The notes: generated by a model not told the origin, from the sequence alone. A DNA stretch of 33,453 bases from Acidilobaceae archaeon (GCA_027080775.1 JALWPV010000083.1:1-33453); one strand, 5' to 3'. Shown: positions 8,701-17,245, counted from the first letter of the stretch. A program made the numbers and translations.

Positions 8701-8736
8701 GGCCACAAGGGCCCCGCCGGTGATTAGTGGGTCCAC
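5719..8736 (-). CDS. large FtsX-type ABC permease
   Basis: A 1005-residue membrane protein with a GTG start. The first helix (about 37-60) is followed by a large outside domain (about 65-330). Then come groups of hydrophobic helices typical of FtsX/MacB permeases around 335-445 and 565-605, a second large extracytoplasmic domain (about 610-860), and a last helix group (865-1000). The order helix, ectodomain, FtsX block, ectodomain, FtsX block matches two fused FtsX-like units of about 500 residues each. Its own ATPase follows with a 16-bp overlap. No membrane-fusion protein or outer-membrane partner is present, as expected for an archaeon. The transported substrate cannot be read from the sequence. 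Confidence 0.85.
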   Translation of the reverse strand: MDPLITGGALVAVAGAAWLAVLRGRPSTRLVAGSGYTVAAVLVVVMALVGIAGALALSARASSTVTREALSGVVEGAYLEAYWPPGGGFEAVNIPGSQGLLAREALEALEAASQAGGSAAPAQPCRPRLTGYSLVMLAPGRPLQAAPGGVVAEYTLVVIVYPGVPSGRAVLVAGPNATLNAIASKALGGAGLGVEASRQPPGPLGGLLEGCRGGILACILGGLTPLGGGVHERILPLAPTGSAVAVAVGPGDAERAIQALEDMAAGQGYRRGLAAVYALAIADIPDSCYSRVPPGSAGFIVRDSLLGAAPPGFGAYESPAASRRLGLLGSVRGLSTMGALLALVLFATVTLATASPLAATGAASLARGAAYLRLRGASEHALRGMLAQDTLASLTLGLGLGAAAVGLMAPGAYGYIGWLGLAAAAGVAVAAALLMYRRASREVGRVWVEAVARGNPLAVQPPPPPSGLGWLGWLSLALGVYHAARGYAGFSTITLIEAHQRAFQALPPALQALLGVWAFIEVFTAPFAPALLAYGVAKLLAWKSPSIVSSGLMARLLGRQATAARGLVGLVAGRAVALMALAVFASSLLAAVGLASGAASSLASHAAAAAVSPGILAVKPLEPAGHSLARLGNASIPVVVYKPATALGEALGACSGAVAAVAVPLYFYGPPTRPGALAGEPMVLAIVFQDSRGALQLFRAAGVRVEERLLETPGVGLYQEPGVEGSMSGGWRPFLLGPRGPVQVNVSELRSVDSIPGAGVLVYYSNLTLAAPEVPGGVIALGGWAYGILPRELEYPAGLAARPVAAIYTTSPSGECARALGAMGWRVYTPGDLYGDEHFRLYARLLGDALPAHYLAETALAAAVLAGAAALVLAADSEREVVPFMALLRLRGAGRREGARIVGALWGSLVGLAVLIGIAAGVGVAAASASIAGASPGGMVLGAVDARLPGGPVVTAVFTLSASTTLAYSPLALAYPVALGAALMAPLAYVGLKVYRGPIRRWLRW

Positions 8737-8771
8737 AGCCCCCAGGCCCCTGGGGCCGCGCCTATTCTAGC

Positions 8772-8781
8772 ATTATATAAT
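8772..8781. promoter_or_regulatory. symmetric TATA element between divergent genes
   Basis: ATTATATAAT is a perfect palindrome in the gap between the permease (start 8736, minus) and the SDR gene (plus). It could act as a TATA box in both directions: about 41 bp above the permease start, and about 90 bp above the preferred SDR start. Confidence 0.5.
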
Positions 8782-8861
8782 GATAATAGTTGGCCCGCCG
8801 CCCCCGAGGGGGCGATAAATGCCCGAACTCCGCTAGGGCCCCTGTGGGGGGTGGCCGCTGG

Positions 8862-9626
8862 TTGGCCGGCCTAGAGGGCTCCTACGTCGTCGTGACGGGG
8901 GGCTCCCGGGGCATAGGCAGGGCTACCGCCCTGGCTTTCGCCGAGGCTGGGGCCGCTGGGGTGGCGGTGCTCTACCACAGGGCGGCCGGGGCCGCCGAGG
9001 AGGTCGTGGCCGAGGCTAGGAGGCTCGGCGCGGGGGAGAGCTTCGCCCTCCGGGTTGATGTTGCCTCGTGGGAGAGTGTCTCGAGGGCCGCGGGGGTTAT
9101 AGGGGGGAGGTTCCCCCACGTGAATGTCCTCGTCAACAACGCCGGCATCATACAGTTCGGCTCCATAGAGGAGCTGGGCCCCGAGGAGTGGGGGAGGGTC
9201 CTCGCAGTCAACCTCACTGGGGCGTTCCACATGGTCAAGGCGCTCCTACCCCTACTCGAGAGGGCCCCGTGGGCGGCGGTGGTTAACGTTGCGAGCATAG
9301 CGGGGCAGACGGGCAACGTCGTAGCGGGGGTCGCGTATGCCGCGAGTAAGGCGGGGCTCATAGGCTTCACCAAGAGGCTGGCAGTAGAGCTTGCGCCCCG
9401 GGGCATAAGGGTGAACGCCGTTGCCCCCAGCTTCGTCGAGACCGACATGACCAGGGACTACCTCTCGACTCCCGAGGCCCGCGAGAGAGTCAGGGCCCTC
9501 CACCCCCTCGGCATAATACTTGAGCCCCGGGACGTCGCCGAGGCGATACTATTCCTCGCCGACCCCAGGCGCTCCCGGGGCATAACCGGGCACGTCCTCT
9601 CAATCAACGCTGGCCGCTACACCTAG
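8862..9626 (+). CDS. short-chain dehydrogenase/reductase (FabG-like)
   Basis: A classical SDR oxidoreductase using NAD(P)H. It has the dinucleotide motif TGGSRGIG near the N-terminus, the NNAG motif, a catalytic Ser in VVNVASIAG and the YxxxK pair in YAASKAG, and ends with a glycine-rich NAGRYT tail. Homology normally begins 4-8 residues before the first beta strand, so I choose TTG 8862 (LAGLEGSYVVVTGG); GTG 8844 is an alternative and the open frame extends to 8790. Closest in type to 3-oxoacyl-ACP or sugar/polyol dehydrogenases, but the substrate cannot be assigned. The stop overlaps that of the converging flippase gene. Confidence 0.88.
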   Translation: MAGLEGSYVVVTGGSRGIGRATALAFAEAGAAGVAVLYHRAAGAAEEVVAEARRLGAGESFALRVDVASWESVSRAAGVIGGRFPHVNVLVNNAGIIQFGSIEELGPEEWGRVLAVNLTGAFHMVKALLPLLERAPWAAVVNVASIAGQTGNVVAGVAYAASKAGLIGFTKRLAVELAPRGIRVNAVAPSFVETDMTRDYLSTPEARERVRALHPLGIILEPRDVAEAILFLADPRRSRGITGHVLSINAGRYT

Positions 9627-11134
9627 CGGCGCCCGCCGAGCCTCCTGAGGGCCGCCGCTACCAGGCCGCGGGCCCACGGGGAGACGGCGAGGAATACCGC
9701 CCCATACGCCACGGCCCCCTCCAGGAGGGCGGCCGTCAGGATCCAGGCCTCAGACCAGAAGCGGGGCGTGACCGCCCACGCAGCCCCAGTCGCAGCGTAG
9801 ACCCCCACCGCCGCCAGGGATGCGGCTAGGGCCTCGCCTAGGATCCTCCAGGGGAACCTGGCCCCCGTGAGCCTGTGGGCTAGGCGGCCCGTGTAGAGGG
9901 TGAATGCCAGGGTGCCAAGGAGGAAAGCCGCCGCAGCGGCGAGAGCCGCGCCCCGGGGGCTACCCCTGGCGGCTGGGGCCAGGGCGGCGATTACCGGGTA
10001 CGCCGCGTAGGAGACGAGCCTCCCGAGGCTGCCCGCTATGCCGGGGCGGCTCCAGGGCCTCTTGAGGACCTCGATGAGCCCGGGCATCTCCTCGGGGGTG
10101 TAGTCGAACCTCTCATAGCCGGCGATGGCTGTTGAGTAGATCCTGTAGAAGCCGAGTAGGAGCGCGTGCACCGCTACCAAGGCTACCACGGGGGCGGCGT
10201 CTAGGTAGTGGGGGTTGTATATCGCCGCTATAGGCCTGGCGAGCGCTATCATTGTTGAGGCTATGAAGCCGGAGAAGAGCATGTAGAGCCTGATGCTCTC
10301 CTCCACGTCCCAGGCCGTCACCCTCCTCAGCATCCTGGCGTAGAGCGCTGGCGACGTTGACGACGCGAGCCTGGCGAGGGGCGCCTCTGCTGAGAGGCCC
10401 ACGTTCAGCCTCGCTATCGCCTCGAACGGCGTGCCCACCGCCTTGAGGTAGGCCCTGTAGAGGCTCGACAGGAAGCCAGCTAGTATCCCCGGCAGCTGGG
10501 CGTGGGAGGCCCTCATCATCCTGCGGGCCAGGCCGAAGTCGAGCCTAGCCGCTATGAGCCCCCTCGATAGGGCGACCCACGCTAGGTAGGCCGCCCCCGC
10601 GGCGTGGGCAATAGCCAGGGAGGCGAGGGCCCCGGTTATGCCCCACCTTAGGACTACGAGCGTTGCGTAGAGCGAGGCGAGCTTCGAGGCCTCGAAGACG
10701 ACGTTCCACACCGCGGGCGAGGCGGGCTCGCTGGCGGAGCAGAGGCTGAGTAGGTAGAGGGAGGCTATCGTGGCCAGCGTGGCCGCGGCGCCAGCCAGGA
10801 TCCAGGATCCCCAGCCCCCGAACCTGGAGGCGGCCAGGGCGAAGACCCCCGTGGAGAGGAGGCCGTAGAGGAGCGCCACCACTAAGCCGGTTAGGCCCGC
10901 GGCCCCCCGGCCCCACGCAGCCTGCCTGGGGGCCCACCAGGTGAGGGGACCCAGGAATACTGCGAGGGAGTTGATTATCGAGAGAGCGACCCCCCAGAGG
11001 CCGTACTGGCCGACGGGGAGGGCCCTCGCTATAATTATGGATGACCCAATGTTTAGTAGGAGCCTAACGAGTAGGGAGGCGTAGTTCATGAGCGTCGGCA
11101 GCCTGAGGCCCGGCAGGCTCTCCCCCTCGCCCAT
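9623..11134 (-). CDS. polysaccharide flippase (Wzx/MATE-like)
   Basis: A 503-residue integral membrane protein with about 12-14 predicted helices. The N-terminal segment (MNYASLLVRLLLNIG, then IIARALPVGQYGLWGVALS) matches the start of polysaccharide-biosynthesis transporters of the MVF/MOP superfamily, in which xxRxLxxxxYGxxxx is typical. Such proteins move lipid-linked sugars across the membrane, for example for N-glycosylation or surface glycans. No glycosyltransferase lies beside it in this window. The stop overlaps the converging SDR stop by three bases. ATG start at 11134. Confidence 0.82.
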   Translation of the reverse strand: MGEGESLPGLRLPTLMNYASLLVRLLLNIGSSIIIARALPVGQYGLWGVALSIINSLAVFLGPLTWWAPRQAAWGRGAAGLTGLVVALLYGLLSTGVFALAASRFGGWGSWILAGAAATLATIASLYLLSLCSASEPASPAVWNVVFEASKLASLYATLVVLRWGITGALASLAIAHAAGAAYLAWVALSRGLIAARLDFGLARRMMRASHAQLPGILAGFLSSLYRAYLKAVGTPFEAIARLNVGLSAEAPLARLASSTSPALYARMLRRVTAWDVEESIRLYMLFSGFIASTMIALARPIAAIYNPHYLDAAPVVALVAVHALLLGFYRIYSTAIAGYERFDYTPEEMPGLIEVLKRPWSRPGIAGSLGRLVSYAAYPVIAALAPAARGSPRGAALAAAAAFLLGTLAFTLYTGRLAHRLTGARFPWRILGEALAASLAAVGVYAATGAAWAVTPRFWSEAWILTAALLEGAVAYGAVFLAVSPWARGLVAAALRRLGGRR

Positions 11135-11201
11135 GGGTCATCACACGCTCACTACTCTCCCCCACGTTGCCCTCTATGATATGGTGGCACATCTAGCCTA
11201 G

Positions 11202-11531
11202 CTAGCAGTTGACCCCTAGGAGCACAAAGACTATCCCGCTTTTAGTGTTAGCGCCCAATACATCAGCACCTACCGCTAAAGACACTCTAGAGAAGGACAG
11301 GCCATGTGAGGCTTCAGAGTGGGGGGCGCAAAGTCCAAGCACACCCCCGCACCTAGGTCCTCTCAGCGTGCTAGGGAGTTCGACTGCAGGTTTTGATGTT
11401 ACCGTTTCCACCGGGGCTTCTCGGTATTCCAGAGGGGGTTGAGACCCGCTTAAGGGCGGCCTCAACGCGGGAGGGGTTATTTGTATGCGGGGCTTTGTGG
11501 GTGTAAAAACACTCTGGTTGAGGAGTATCAA
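11202..11531 (-). pseudogene. possible decayed ORF in low-GC gap
   Basis: The 470-bp gap between the flippase and the next gene is clearly poorer in GC than its surroundings. One minus-strand frame of 109 codons is open but has proline-rich, unstructured content (for example PLEYREAPVETVTSKPAVE) without any domain. The tail-like composition recalls the variable C-terminal tails of archaeal IS200/IS605 TnpB proteins, but no RuvC or zinc-ribbon part is present. It may equally be non-coding. I keep it only as a remnant candidate. Confidence 0.2.
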
Positions 11532-11559
11532 GAAACTATTACACGTAATCTTGGAGAGA

Positions 11560-11569
11560 TTTATATATT
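11560..11569 (+). promoter_or_regulatory. TATA box
   Basis: TTTATATATT sits about 40 bp upstream of the ATG at 11605 in an AT-rich patch. A start site near 11593 would leave a leader containing GGGGTGG just before the ATG. Confidence 0.65.
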
Positions 11570-11604
11570 ACTAGCATAAAATAAAGGGATGACCCTGGGG
11601 TGGG

Positions 11605-12141
11605 ATGGTGGCAGCTCCTTCCTTGTCGGAAACAGCTATGAATACCCTGCTATGGGAAGCCGCTGTAATGACGCTGGTAATAGGCCTAGTCAACATGGGT
11701 GTAGGCCGTGAGAAGGTTAACCTGAAGGATTACGGCGTAATAATACTAAGTGGCGCCATAATGGAGACCATGGCTACAGGGTTTGTGATAGCCGATAAGA
11801 ACATCTTCGCTGCTACTGTAGCGGCCGCCTTCGTTCTGCTACTATGGATACTGGGCGTCGCGTTAACCCTTGGCGGCACGAACCTCTACCTAGCGAATCA
11901 CGCGCTCTGGCTCACGGGCATACTATTCGCGTTGTTCACGGGATTCACAGCATGGAAGCTCCACCTCGTATTCCTATCCACGGCTCTAGGCCTGCTAGTC
12001 CCACTGACATGGTGCGCCGCCGTCCACGGCTACACGGGGAGCGAGGCCTGCGCCAAGATAGCGGGTGTATGCTCCTTCATAGACGGCTTCGTATTCCTAA
12101 TAATGGCCTTCGCAGGCGCTGTAGGTATAGCTCTACCTTAG
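11605..12141 (+). CDS. small six-helix membrane protein
   Basis: A 178-residue, strongly hydrophobic protein with about six membrane helices separated by very short loops. Charged residues occur mainly in the loop after helix 1 (GREKVNLKDYG). Size and layout resemble the AmiS/UreI amide-urea channel family and the YaaH/GPR1 acetate transporters, but I do not see the diagnostic motifs of either (for example NPAPLGL). It has its own promoter and stands before the peptide importer with 340 bp between. Codon use is less GC-rich than in the transporter genes. A channel for small uncharged solutes is a reasonable guess, not a claim. Confidence 0.7.
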   Translation: MVAAPSLSETAMNTLLWEAAVMTLVIGLVNMGVGREKVNLKDYGVIILSGAIMETMATGFVIADKNIFAATVAAAFVLLLWILGVALTLGGTNLYLANHALWLTGILFALFTGFTAWKLHLVFLSTALGLLVPLTWCAAVHGYTGSEACAKIAGVCSFIDGFVFLIMAFAGAVGIALP

Positions 12142-12193
12142 ACTCCTGTCAAGCCTAATCTACGTCTTTTAAAGTAAAAACTTTCTGGTCTCC

Positions 12194-12305
12194 AGCGTCA
12201 CCCACTCCAAGACGCTAAGAGCGAGCCGCGCTCTGATGCACTCGGCACTCGAGCCCGCCACCGTAAGCTTTAGCGGGAGCGCTGCGTGGGTCACGCCGTC
12301 CCCGC
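12194..12305 (+). ncRNA. structured intergenic segment
   Basis: Gap between the six-helix protein and the binding-protein gene. Consecutive complementary pairs are visible: AGCGTC (12194-12199) with GACGCT (12211-12216); AGAGCG (12218-12223) with CGCTCT (12229-12234); GCGGG (12273-12277) with CCCGC (12301-12305) enclosing CGTG/CACG (12285-12288, 12292-12295). A TATA-like element for the next gene lies downstream (12441), so this is not obviously its leader. It may be a 3' structure of the upstream transcript or a small RNA. The rest of the gap (12142-12483) shows no gene. Confidence 0.25.
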
Positions 12306-12440
12306 ATTCCCCTAGGTATGCAGTGCCTGAGCATTTCTAGGATTAAGCTAGCCTGCGTGTCTCTTAGAGTGGACAGGTTAGTCTAGTGGGTTAGAGAGCC
12401 TACTGCATGTGAGCTTTGGGGGACTGTGGGGCCACCAGCG

Positions 12441-12447
12441 TATTAAA
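12441..12447 (+). promoter_or_regulatory. TATA-like box of peptide importer operon
   Basis: TATTAAA lies about 43 bp above ATG 12484 and would place the transcript start near 12470. It supports the choice of 12484 over upstream starts in the same frame. Confidence 0.45.
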
Positions 12448-12483
12448 CCCCCCCACCGCGGCTCTACCCGACTCCCAGGGCGT

Positions 12484-14214
12484 ATGGGGAGAGTGTTGGT
12501 CATGCGCGGGAGAGGCAGGAGGGCTGCGAGCACGGGGGCGATAGTCGCCTCCATAGTTATAATCATAATAATCATAGCGGGCGTCGCCGCCTACTACTAC
12601 CACGGTAAGGCGGCTAAGACGACCACAACCTCCCCCACGGCAACCGCCACTGGGACCCCTACGGGCGCCACGAGCAAGACCCAGACCACCAGCTCTACAC
12701 CAGCCAAGACCAGCACATCACCCGCCACAAGCCCGGCGGCTACAACGGCCAAGGGTAAGGGCGTAGTCGTCATCGGCGTGACGGATAAGATAACTGACTT
12801 GGACCCGGCTAACGCTTACGACTTCTTCACCTGGGAGGTCCTCAGCAACGTCATGTCTGGCCTAGTCAAGTACGACCCCGACACCGGCAAGATCGTGGGT
12901 GACCTGGCCACGAGCTGGGAGGTGAAGGACAACGGTAAGGTCTGGATATTCCACCTACGCCACGACGCTAGGTTCGCGGATGGCACGCCCTGCACGGCCC
13001 AGAACGTGGTCTGGAGCATCGAGAGGGTCATGAGGATTAAGGGCGACCCCTCCTGGCTCGTGACCCAGTTCGTCCAGAACGTGACGGCCCTCGACAAGTA
13101 CACGGTCAAGTTCGTCCTCAAGACCCCCGCGAGCTACTTCCTAGCCCTCGTCGCCACGCCGCCCTACTTCCCGGTGAGCCCCCACTACCCGCCCGATAAG
13201 ATTGCTAGCGACGCCACCTGGGGCGGCTGCGGGCCCTACATGATAGCCAAGTGGGTCAGGGACGAGGTGCTCGTCCTCAAGCCCAACCCCTACTACTACG
13301 GCCCCAAGCCGAAGAACACGGAGGTCGTGATAAAGTTCTACAGCAGCTCCGAGGCGCTCAGGGCGGCCCTCGAGTCCGGGGATATAGACATCGCTTGGAG
13401 GACCCTTAACCCCGACGACATAAAGGCGTTCCAGCACATGCCAGGCTATAAGGTTATAGAGGTCCCAGGCCTATTCATCAGGTACGTAGTCATAAAGGTC
13501 GACGCCCCGCCCACCAACAACAAGCTCGTCCGCCAGGCCCTAGCGGCGGCTGTGAACAGGCCCGAGATAGCAGAGCTAGTCTACCACGGCACCGTCGAGC
13601 CCCTCTACAGCCTGGTGCCCAAGGGCCTCTGGAGCCACATAGACGCCTTCAAGAAGTACGGCGACGGCAACATACAGCTCGCCAGGAAGCTCCTACAGGA
13701 GGCCGGCTACAGTGAGACGCACAAGCTCCACGTGGTCCTATGGTACACTCCAACCCACTACGGCAGCACCGAGGCCCAGCTGGCGGCCGTGCTAAAGCAG
13801 GAGTGGGAGAAGACCGGTATGATAGAGGTCACCGTTAGGAGCAGCGAGTGGGCCCAGTTCGTCAACCAGCTCAGAAGCGGGCAGTTCATGCTAAGCCTCC
13901 TAGGCTGGTACCCAGACTACCTGGACCCAGACGACTACCTCACACCATTCCTGATGTCGACGGCCAACGGGTGGACGGGCACAGGCTACAAGAACGCCAC
14001 CGTGGACAAGCTCCTGCAGGAGGCTGAGGTACTAACCAACCAGACGGCGAGGGCCCAGATATACGTGAAGGTCCAGCAGATACTAGCGGAGGACGTCCCC
14101 TACATACCCCTTGTCCAGGGCAAGCTGTACCTGGTGACGTCGAGCAAGGTGGTAAGCCTCAAGGTCAGCCCGCTAATGTTCCTAATCTATAGTAGCATAC
14201 AGGTGCAGTCCTAG
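12484..14214 (+). CDS. dppA: peptide ABC transporter binding protein
   Basis: Extracellular solute-binding protein of the SBP_bac_5 (DppA/OppA) family, about 576 residues. A basic N-terminus is followed by a hydrophobic helix with a run of isoleucines, then a Ser/Thr-rich stalk of about 60 residues, then the binding domain. This is the archaeal pattern of a membrane-tethered, probably glycosylated binding protein. The family segment LATSWEVKDNGKVWIFHLR followed by FADGTP is clear. The frame is open from 12409, but the TATA-like box favours ATG 12484 (12502 also possible). It heads a dppABCDF operon and captures peptides or related compounds outside the cell. Confidence 0.92.
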   Translation: MGRVLVMRGRGRRAASTGAIVASIVIIIIIIAGVAAYYYHGKAAKTTTTSPTATATGTPTGATSKTQTTSSTPAKTSTSPATSPAATTAKGKGVVVIGVTDKITDLDPANAYDFFTWEVLSNVMSGLVKYDPDTGKIVGDLATSWEVKDNGKVWIFHLRHDARFADGTPCTAQNVVWSIERVMRIKGDPSWLVTQFVQNVTALDKYTVKFVLKTPASYFLALVATPPYFPVSPHYPPDKIASDATWGGCGPYMIAKWVRDEVLVLKPNPYYYGPKPKNTEVVIKFYSSSEALRAALESGDIDIAWRTLNPDDIKAFQHMPGYKVIEVPGLFIRYVVIKVDAPPTNNKLVRQALAAAVNRPEIAELVYHGTVEPLYSLVPKGLWSHIDAFKKYGDGNIQLARKLLQEAGYSETHKLHVVLWYTPTHYGSTEAQLAAVLKQEWEKTGMIEVTVRSSEWAQFVNQLRSGQFMLSLLGWYPDYLDPDDYLTPFLMSTANGWTGTGYKNATVDKLLQEAEVLTNQTARAQIYVKVQQILAEDVPYIPLVQGKLYLVTSSKVVSLKVSPLMFLIYSSIQVQS

Positions 14215-14297
14215 AGGGCCATTAGGGCCTTACTCGAGGCCTCCTCTCACCTCTTTTCTCTCCCCCAGTTATTGCGGCCCAGGCTTCACCCACTGCA

Positions 14298-15383
14298 ATG
14301 TCGTTGGGTGAGCCCTTATACCCCGAGGCGCAGGGTGGGGCCTACTGGTTACCCCTGAGGTGTGGGTGGGTGGCTGGGCTAGCGAGGTACATAGCGATCA
14401 GGGCCCTCCTGATAATACCGACGATACTGATACTCTACACTGTCGTGTTCATAATCCTCAGGGTGATCCCGGGGAACCCCGTTGAGGCGGTGCTCGGGAC
14501 CCACTACGTCCCACCCGAGGTCATCAAGGAGGAGATGCATAGGCTCGGCCTAGACAAGCCCCTCTACGTCCAGTACTTCGACTACCTCTGGAGGGTCCTC
14601 CACGGCGACTTCGGGGAGAGCATGGTTGTCCGGGGCAGGCCCATAGCGGCCGACCTCAAGTACAGGATCCCAGCCACGATAGAGCTGATAACGGCCGGCT
14701 TCCTGGTGAGCGTCCTCCTGGGCATAGGCACTGGCACCCTAGCGGCGGTTAAGAGGGGCTCCAGGCTCGACTACGCCATGAGGATCTACGGCATAGCAAC
14801 CTACACCCTCTTCATACCCTGGGTCGGCACGCTCCTCATACTGCTATTCTCGGTGCACCTCCACTGGCTACCCGCCGGGGGGAGGCTGAGCGCCTCCGTA
14901 AGCCTCCACAGGATAACTGGGATCTACACGCTCGACGCCCTCATAACGGGTAACTGGGCCGCCTTCGCTGACGCCCTGAAGCACCTCGTGCTCCCAGCCT
15001 TCACCCTAGGCCTAGTGCTAAGCGGGCCCTACACCAGGCTCGTGAGGACCAACCTATCAGACGTCCTCCAGTCCGACTTCATCAGGATGTACAGGTCCCG
15101 GGGGCTTCCGGAGGGGAAGGTGCTGCGCTACGCCCTCAGGAACGCCCTCATACCGGTAGTCACGTACATGGGGCTCCAGATAGCGATACTCATGGGCGGG
15201 GCCGTCCTAACCGAGACCACCTTCTCATGGCCGGGCCTGGGGAGCTACCTCTACCAGAGGATAAGCATGAGGGACTACATGGCTATCCAGGGCACTATAG
15301 TGGTCTTCGCATTCATCGTAGGCATAGTGAGCCTCCTAGTCGACATCACCTACGCACTCATCGACCCCAGGATAAGGTACTAG
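14298..15383 (+). CDS. dppB: peptide ABC transporter permease 1
   Basis: DppB/OppB-type permease of about 361 residues. The first helix (IAIRALLIIPTILILYTVV) is followed by RVIPGNPV and the ectodomain with LGLDKPL, both typical of this subunit. The cytoplasmic EAA loop (GLPEGKVLRYALRNALIPV) contacts the ATPases. Five to six further helices follow. ATG 14298 is plausible; GTG 14370 would give a start closer to usual family lengths. The gap after dppA holds a pyrimidine-rich run (about 14239-14267) that may reduce read-through so that the binding protein is made in excess. Confidence 0.92.
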   Translation: MSLGEPLYPEAQGGAYWLPLRCGWVAGLARYIAIRALLIIPTILILYTVVFIILRVIPGNPVEAVLGTHYVPPEVIKEEMHRLGLDKPLYVQYFDYLWRVLHGDFGESMVVRGRPIAADLKYRIPATIELITAGFLVSVLLGIGTGTLAAVKRGSRLDYAMRIYGIATYTLFIPWVGTLLILLFSVHLHWLPAGGRLSASVSLHRITGIYTLDALITGNWAAFADALKHLVLPAFTLGLVLSGPYTRLVRTNLSDVLQSDFIRMYRSRGLPEGKVLRYALRNALIPVVTYMGLQIAILMGGAVLTETTFSWPGLGSYLYQRISMRDYMAIQGTIVVFAFIVGIVSLLVDITYALIDPRIRY

Positions 15384-15396
15384 GAGCGTGGGAGCC

Positions 15397-16278
15397 ATGG
15401 CGGGCGAGTCGAGGAGGGCCAGGATCCTCGCGGGCCTCGCAGCCCCCTTCCGGGGGCCGGGGCGGGGCCTCTTCACGGCGGGCTTCATCATAGTCATGGT
15501 ATTCGTGGTTATGGCGATATTCGCGCCCTGGATAGCCCCCTACGGCCCCACCGAGAGGAGCGTGCCCCTCAAGCTTGCCGCGGAGCCCCAGCCCCCCAGC
15601 TGGGGGCACCCCATGGGCACCTTCCAGCTCGGCTACGACGTCTTCTCCAGGATAGTATGGGGCTCCCGCGTGGTACTCTACGTTGTGGCGCTCTCAGCCA
15701 TACTCTCAATGATAATAGGCGTCCCACTCGGCCTCGTCTCAGGCTACTACGGGGGCGCCCTCGACAGGGCCCTAAGCATGGTCATGGATAGCATATACGC
15801 CTTCCCCGGCATAGTCCTAGCCATAGCAGTGGCGAGCGTGCTCGGCCCGAGCCCGAGCAACGCCGCAATATCACTCAGCGTGGTCTACGTGCCGACCTTC
15901 TACAGGATGGTGAGGGGGCAGACCCTCGAGATAAGGGAGAGCCTCTACGTGGAGGCCGCTAGGGCCCTAGGCTTCCCGGACAGGGTCACCCTGCTGGGCC
16001 ACATACTCCCGAACGTCGCCCCCACGACGCTGGTCGTCTTCGGCCTCGCGGCCACCGACGCCATACTAACCGAGGCCGGCCTGGCGTTCTTCGGCCTCAC
16101 GGTCTCGTACCCCCAGCCCGACTGGGGCCTTGACCTGAGGATGGCGATGAAGGACATCCTGAATGGGGTGTGGTGGACAACCTTCTTCCCCGGCCTCGCG
16201 ATAACCCTCCTGGCCCTCGGCTTCGCGCTCATGGGGGAGGGCTTCAGCGAGAGGTACGCCATAAGGACTGAGAGGTGA
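15397..16278 (+). CDS. dppC: peptide ABC transporter permease 2
   Basis: DppC/OppC-type permease, about 293 residues. It has the N-terminal helix after a basic segment (GFIIVMVFVVMAIFAPWIAPYG), the short ectodomain containing HPMGTFQLGYDVFSRIVWG, which is highly characteristic of the family, and the EAA loop VEAARALGFPDRVTLLGHI. I place the start at ATG 15397 behind GGGAG; GTG 15388 is nine bases upstream. It begins 13 bases after dppB and forms the translocation pore with it. Confidence 0.93.
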   Translation: MAGESRRARILAGLAAPFRGPGRGLFTAGFIIVMVFVVMAIFAPWIAPYGPTERSVPLKLAAEPQPPSWGHPMGTFQLGYDVFSRIVWGSRVVLYVVALSAILSMIIGVPLGLVSGYYGGALDRALSMVMDSIYAFPGIVLAIAVASVLGPSPSNAAISLSVVYVPTFYRMVRGQTLEIRESLYVEAARALGFPDRVTLLGHILPNVAPTTLVVFGLAATDAILTEAGLAFFGLTVSYPQPDWGLDLRMAMKDILNGVWWTTFFPGLAITLLALGFALMGEGFSERYAIRTER

Positions 16279-16285
16279 CGGGGCC

Positions 16286-17245
16286 GTGGCCCTCCTGGAG
16301 ATTAGGGATCTGAGGGTCTACTACTACACCCTCCTAGGCGCTGTGAGGGCGGTCGACGGTGTTAGCCTCGAAGTCGAGAGGGGCGAGTGGGTCGGCGTGG
16401 TAGGCGAGAGCGGGAGCGGCAAGAGCACCCTAGCCCTGGCGATAATGAGGCTAGTCCCGCCCCCCGGCAGGATAGCGGGGGGCAGCATAGTCTTCGACGG
16501 CGTCGACCTCACCAGGCTGAGCGAGGGGGAGATGAGGAGGATCAGGGGGCGGAGGATAGGCATGGTGTTCCAGGACCCCATGGCCAGCCTGGACCCCGTT
16601 AGGAGGATAGGCGACCAGATAGGCGATGTCTTCCTGGAGCACGGGGTCGCCTCGAGCAGGGAGGAGGCCCGCCGCCTGGCAGGCGAGGCCCTGGAGATGG
16701 CTGGCCTACCGAGGGACTGGGTTGACCGCTACCCCCACCAGCTCAGCGGGGGGCAGAGGCAGAGGGCCCTCATAGCGGGGGCTGTGGCGCTCAAGCCCGA
16801 GCTGCTGATTGCGGATGAGCCAACCACGGCGCTGGACGTGATAGTCCAGGCTAAGATCATGGACTTGATAGAGGAGCTCAAGAGGGAGCTGGGGATGACG
16901 GTGATACTCATAACCCACGACATATCACTCGCGGCGGAGAGGAGCACGAGGATAGCGGTGATGTACGCCGGGAAGCTAGTCGAGTACGGCCCCGTCGACG
17001 CCGTCGTGGAGGACCCCCTACACCCCTACACCAGGGGCCTCCTCGAGAGCGCCCCGGACCTCTGGGGGGAGAAGAGGCTCAAGGGCATACCCGGCTACCC
17101 CCCGGACCTGAGGAGGCCACCGAGGGGCTGCAGGTTCCACCCAAGGTGCCCCGTCGCCATGGAGAAGTGCCGCGAGGAGGAGCCCCCACTGGTTAGGGTC
17201 GGCGATAGGCTGGTGGCCTGCCACAGGGCCCTGATGAGGAGGTGA
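16286..17245 (+). CDS. dppD: peptide ABC transporter ATPase 1
   Basis: ATPase of the OppD/DppD class, 319 residues, GTG start seven bases after dppC. Walker [10 protein letters not shown] is at 40-48, signature LSGGQRQR at 153-160, Walker B LLIADEP at 173-179 and the H-loop in ILITHD. The C-terminal oligopeptide-transporter tail is present, with [14 protein letters not shown]. The cysteines of this tail are known in some relatives to hold an iron-sulfur cluster. It pairs with DppF to power peptide import. Confidence 0.94.
   Translation: MALLEIRDLRVYYYTLLGAVRAVDGVSLEVERGEWVGVVGESGSGKSTLALAIMRLVPPPGRIAGGSIVFDGVDLTRLSEGEMRRIRGRRIGMVFQDPMASLDPVRRIGDQIGDVFLEHGVASSREEARRLAGEALEMAGLPRDWVDRYPHQLSGGQRQRALIAGAVALKPELLIADEPTTALDVIVQAKIMDLIEELKRELGMTVILITHDISLAAERSTRIAVMYAGKLVEYGPVDAVVEDPLHPYTRGLLESAPDLWGEKRLKGIPGYPPDLRRPPRGCRFHPRCPVAMEKCREEEPPLVRVGDRLVACHRALMRR

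Noticed and set aside
12360-12410. Sequence with tRNA-like short pairings upstream of the binding protein
   Set aside because: No GTTCGA-type T-loop, no acceptor stem and no anticodon arm could be drawn.
15227-15493. ORF spanning the dppB-dppC junction
   Set aside because: Overlaps two well-supported permease genes and has no domain.
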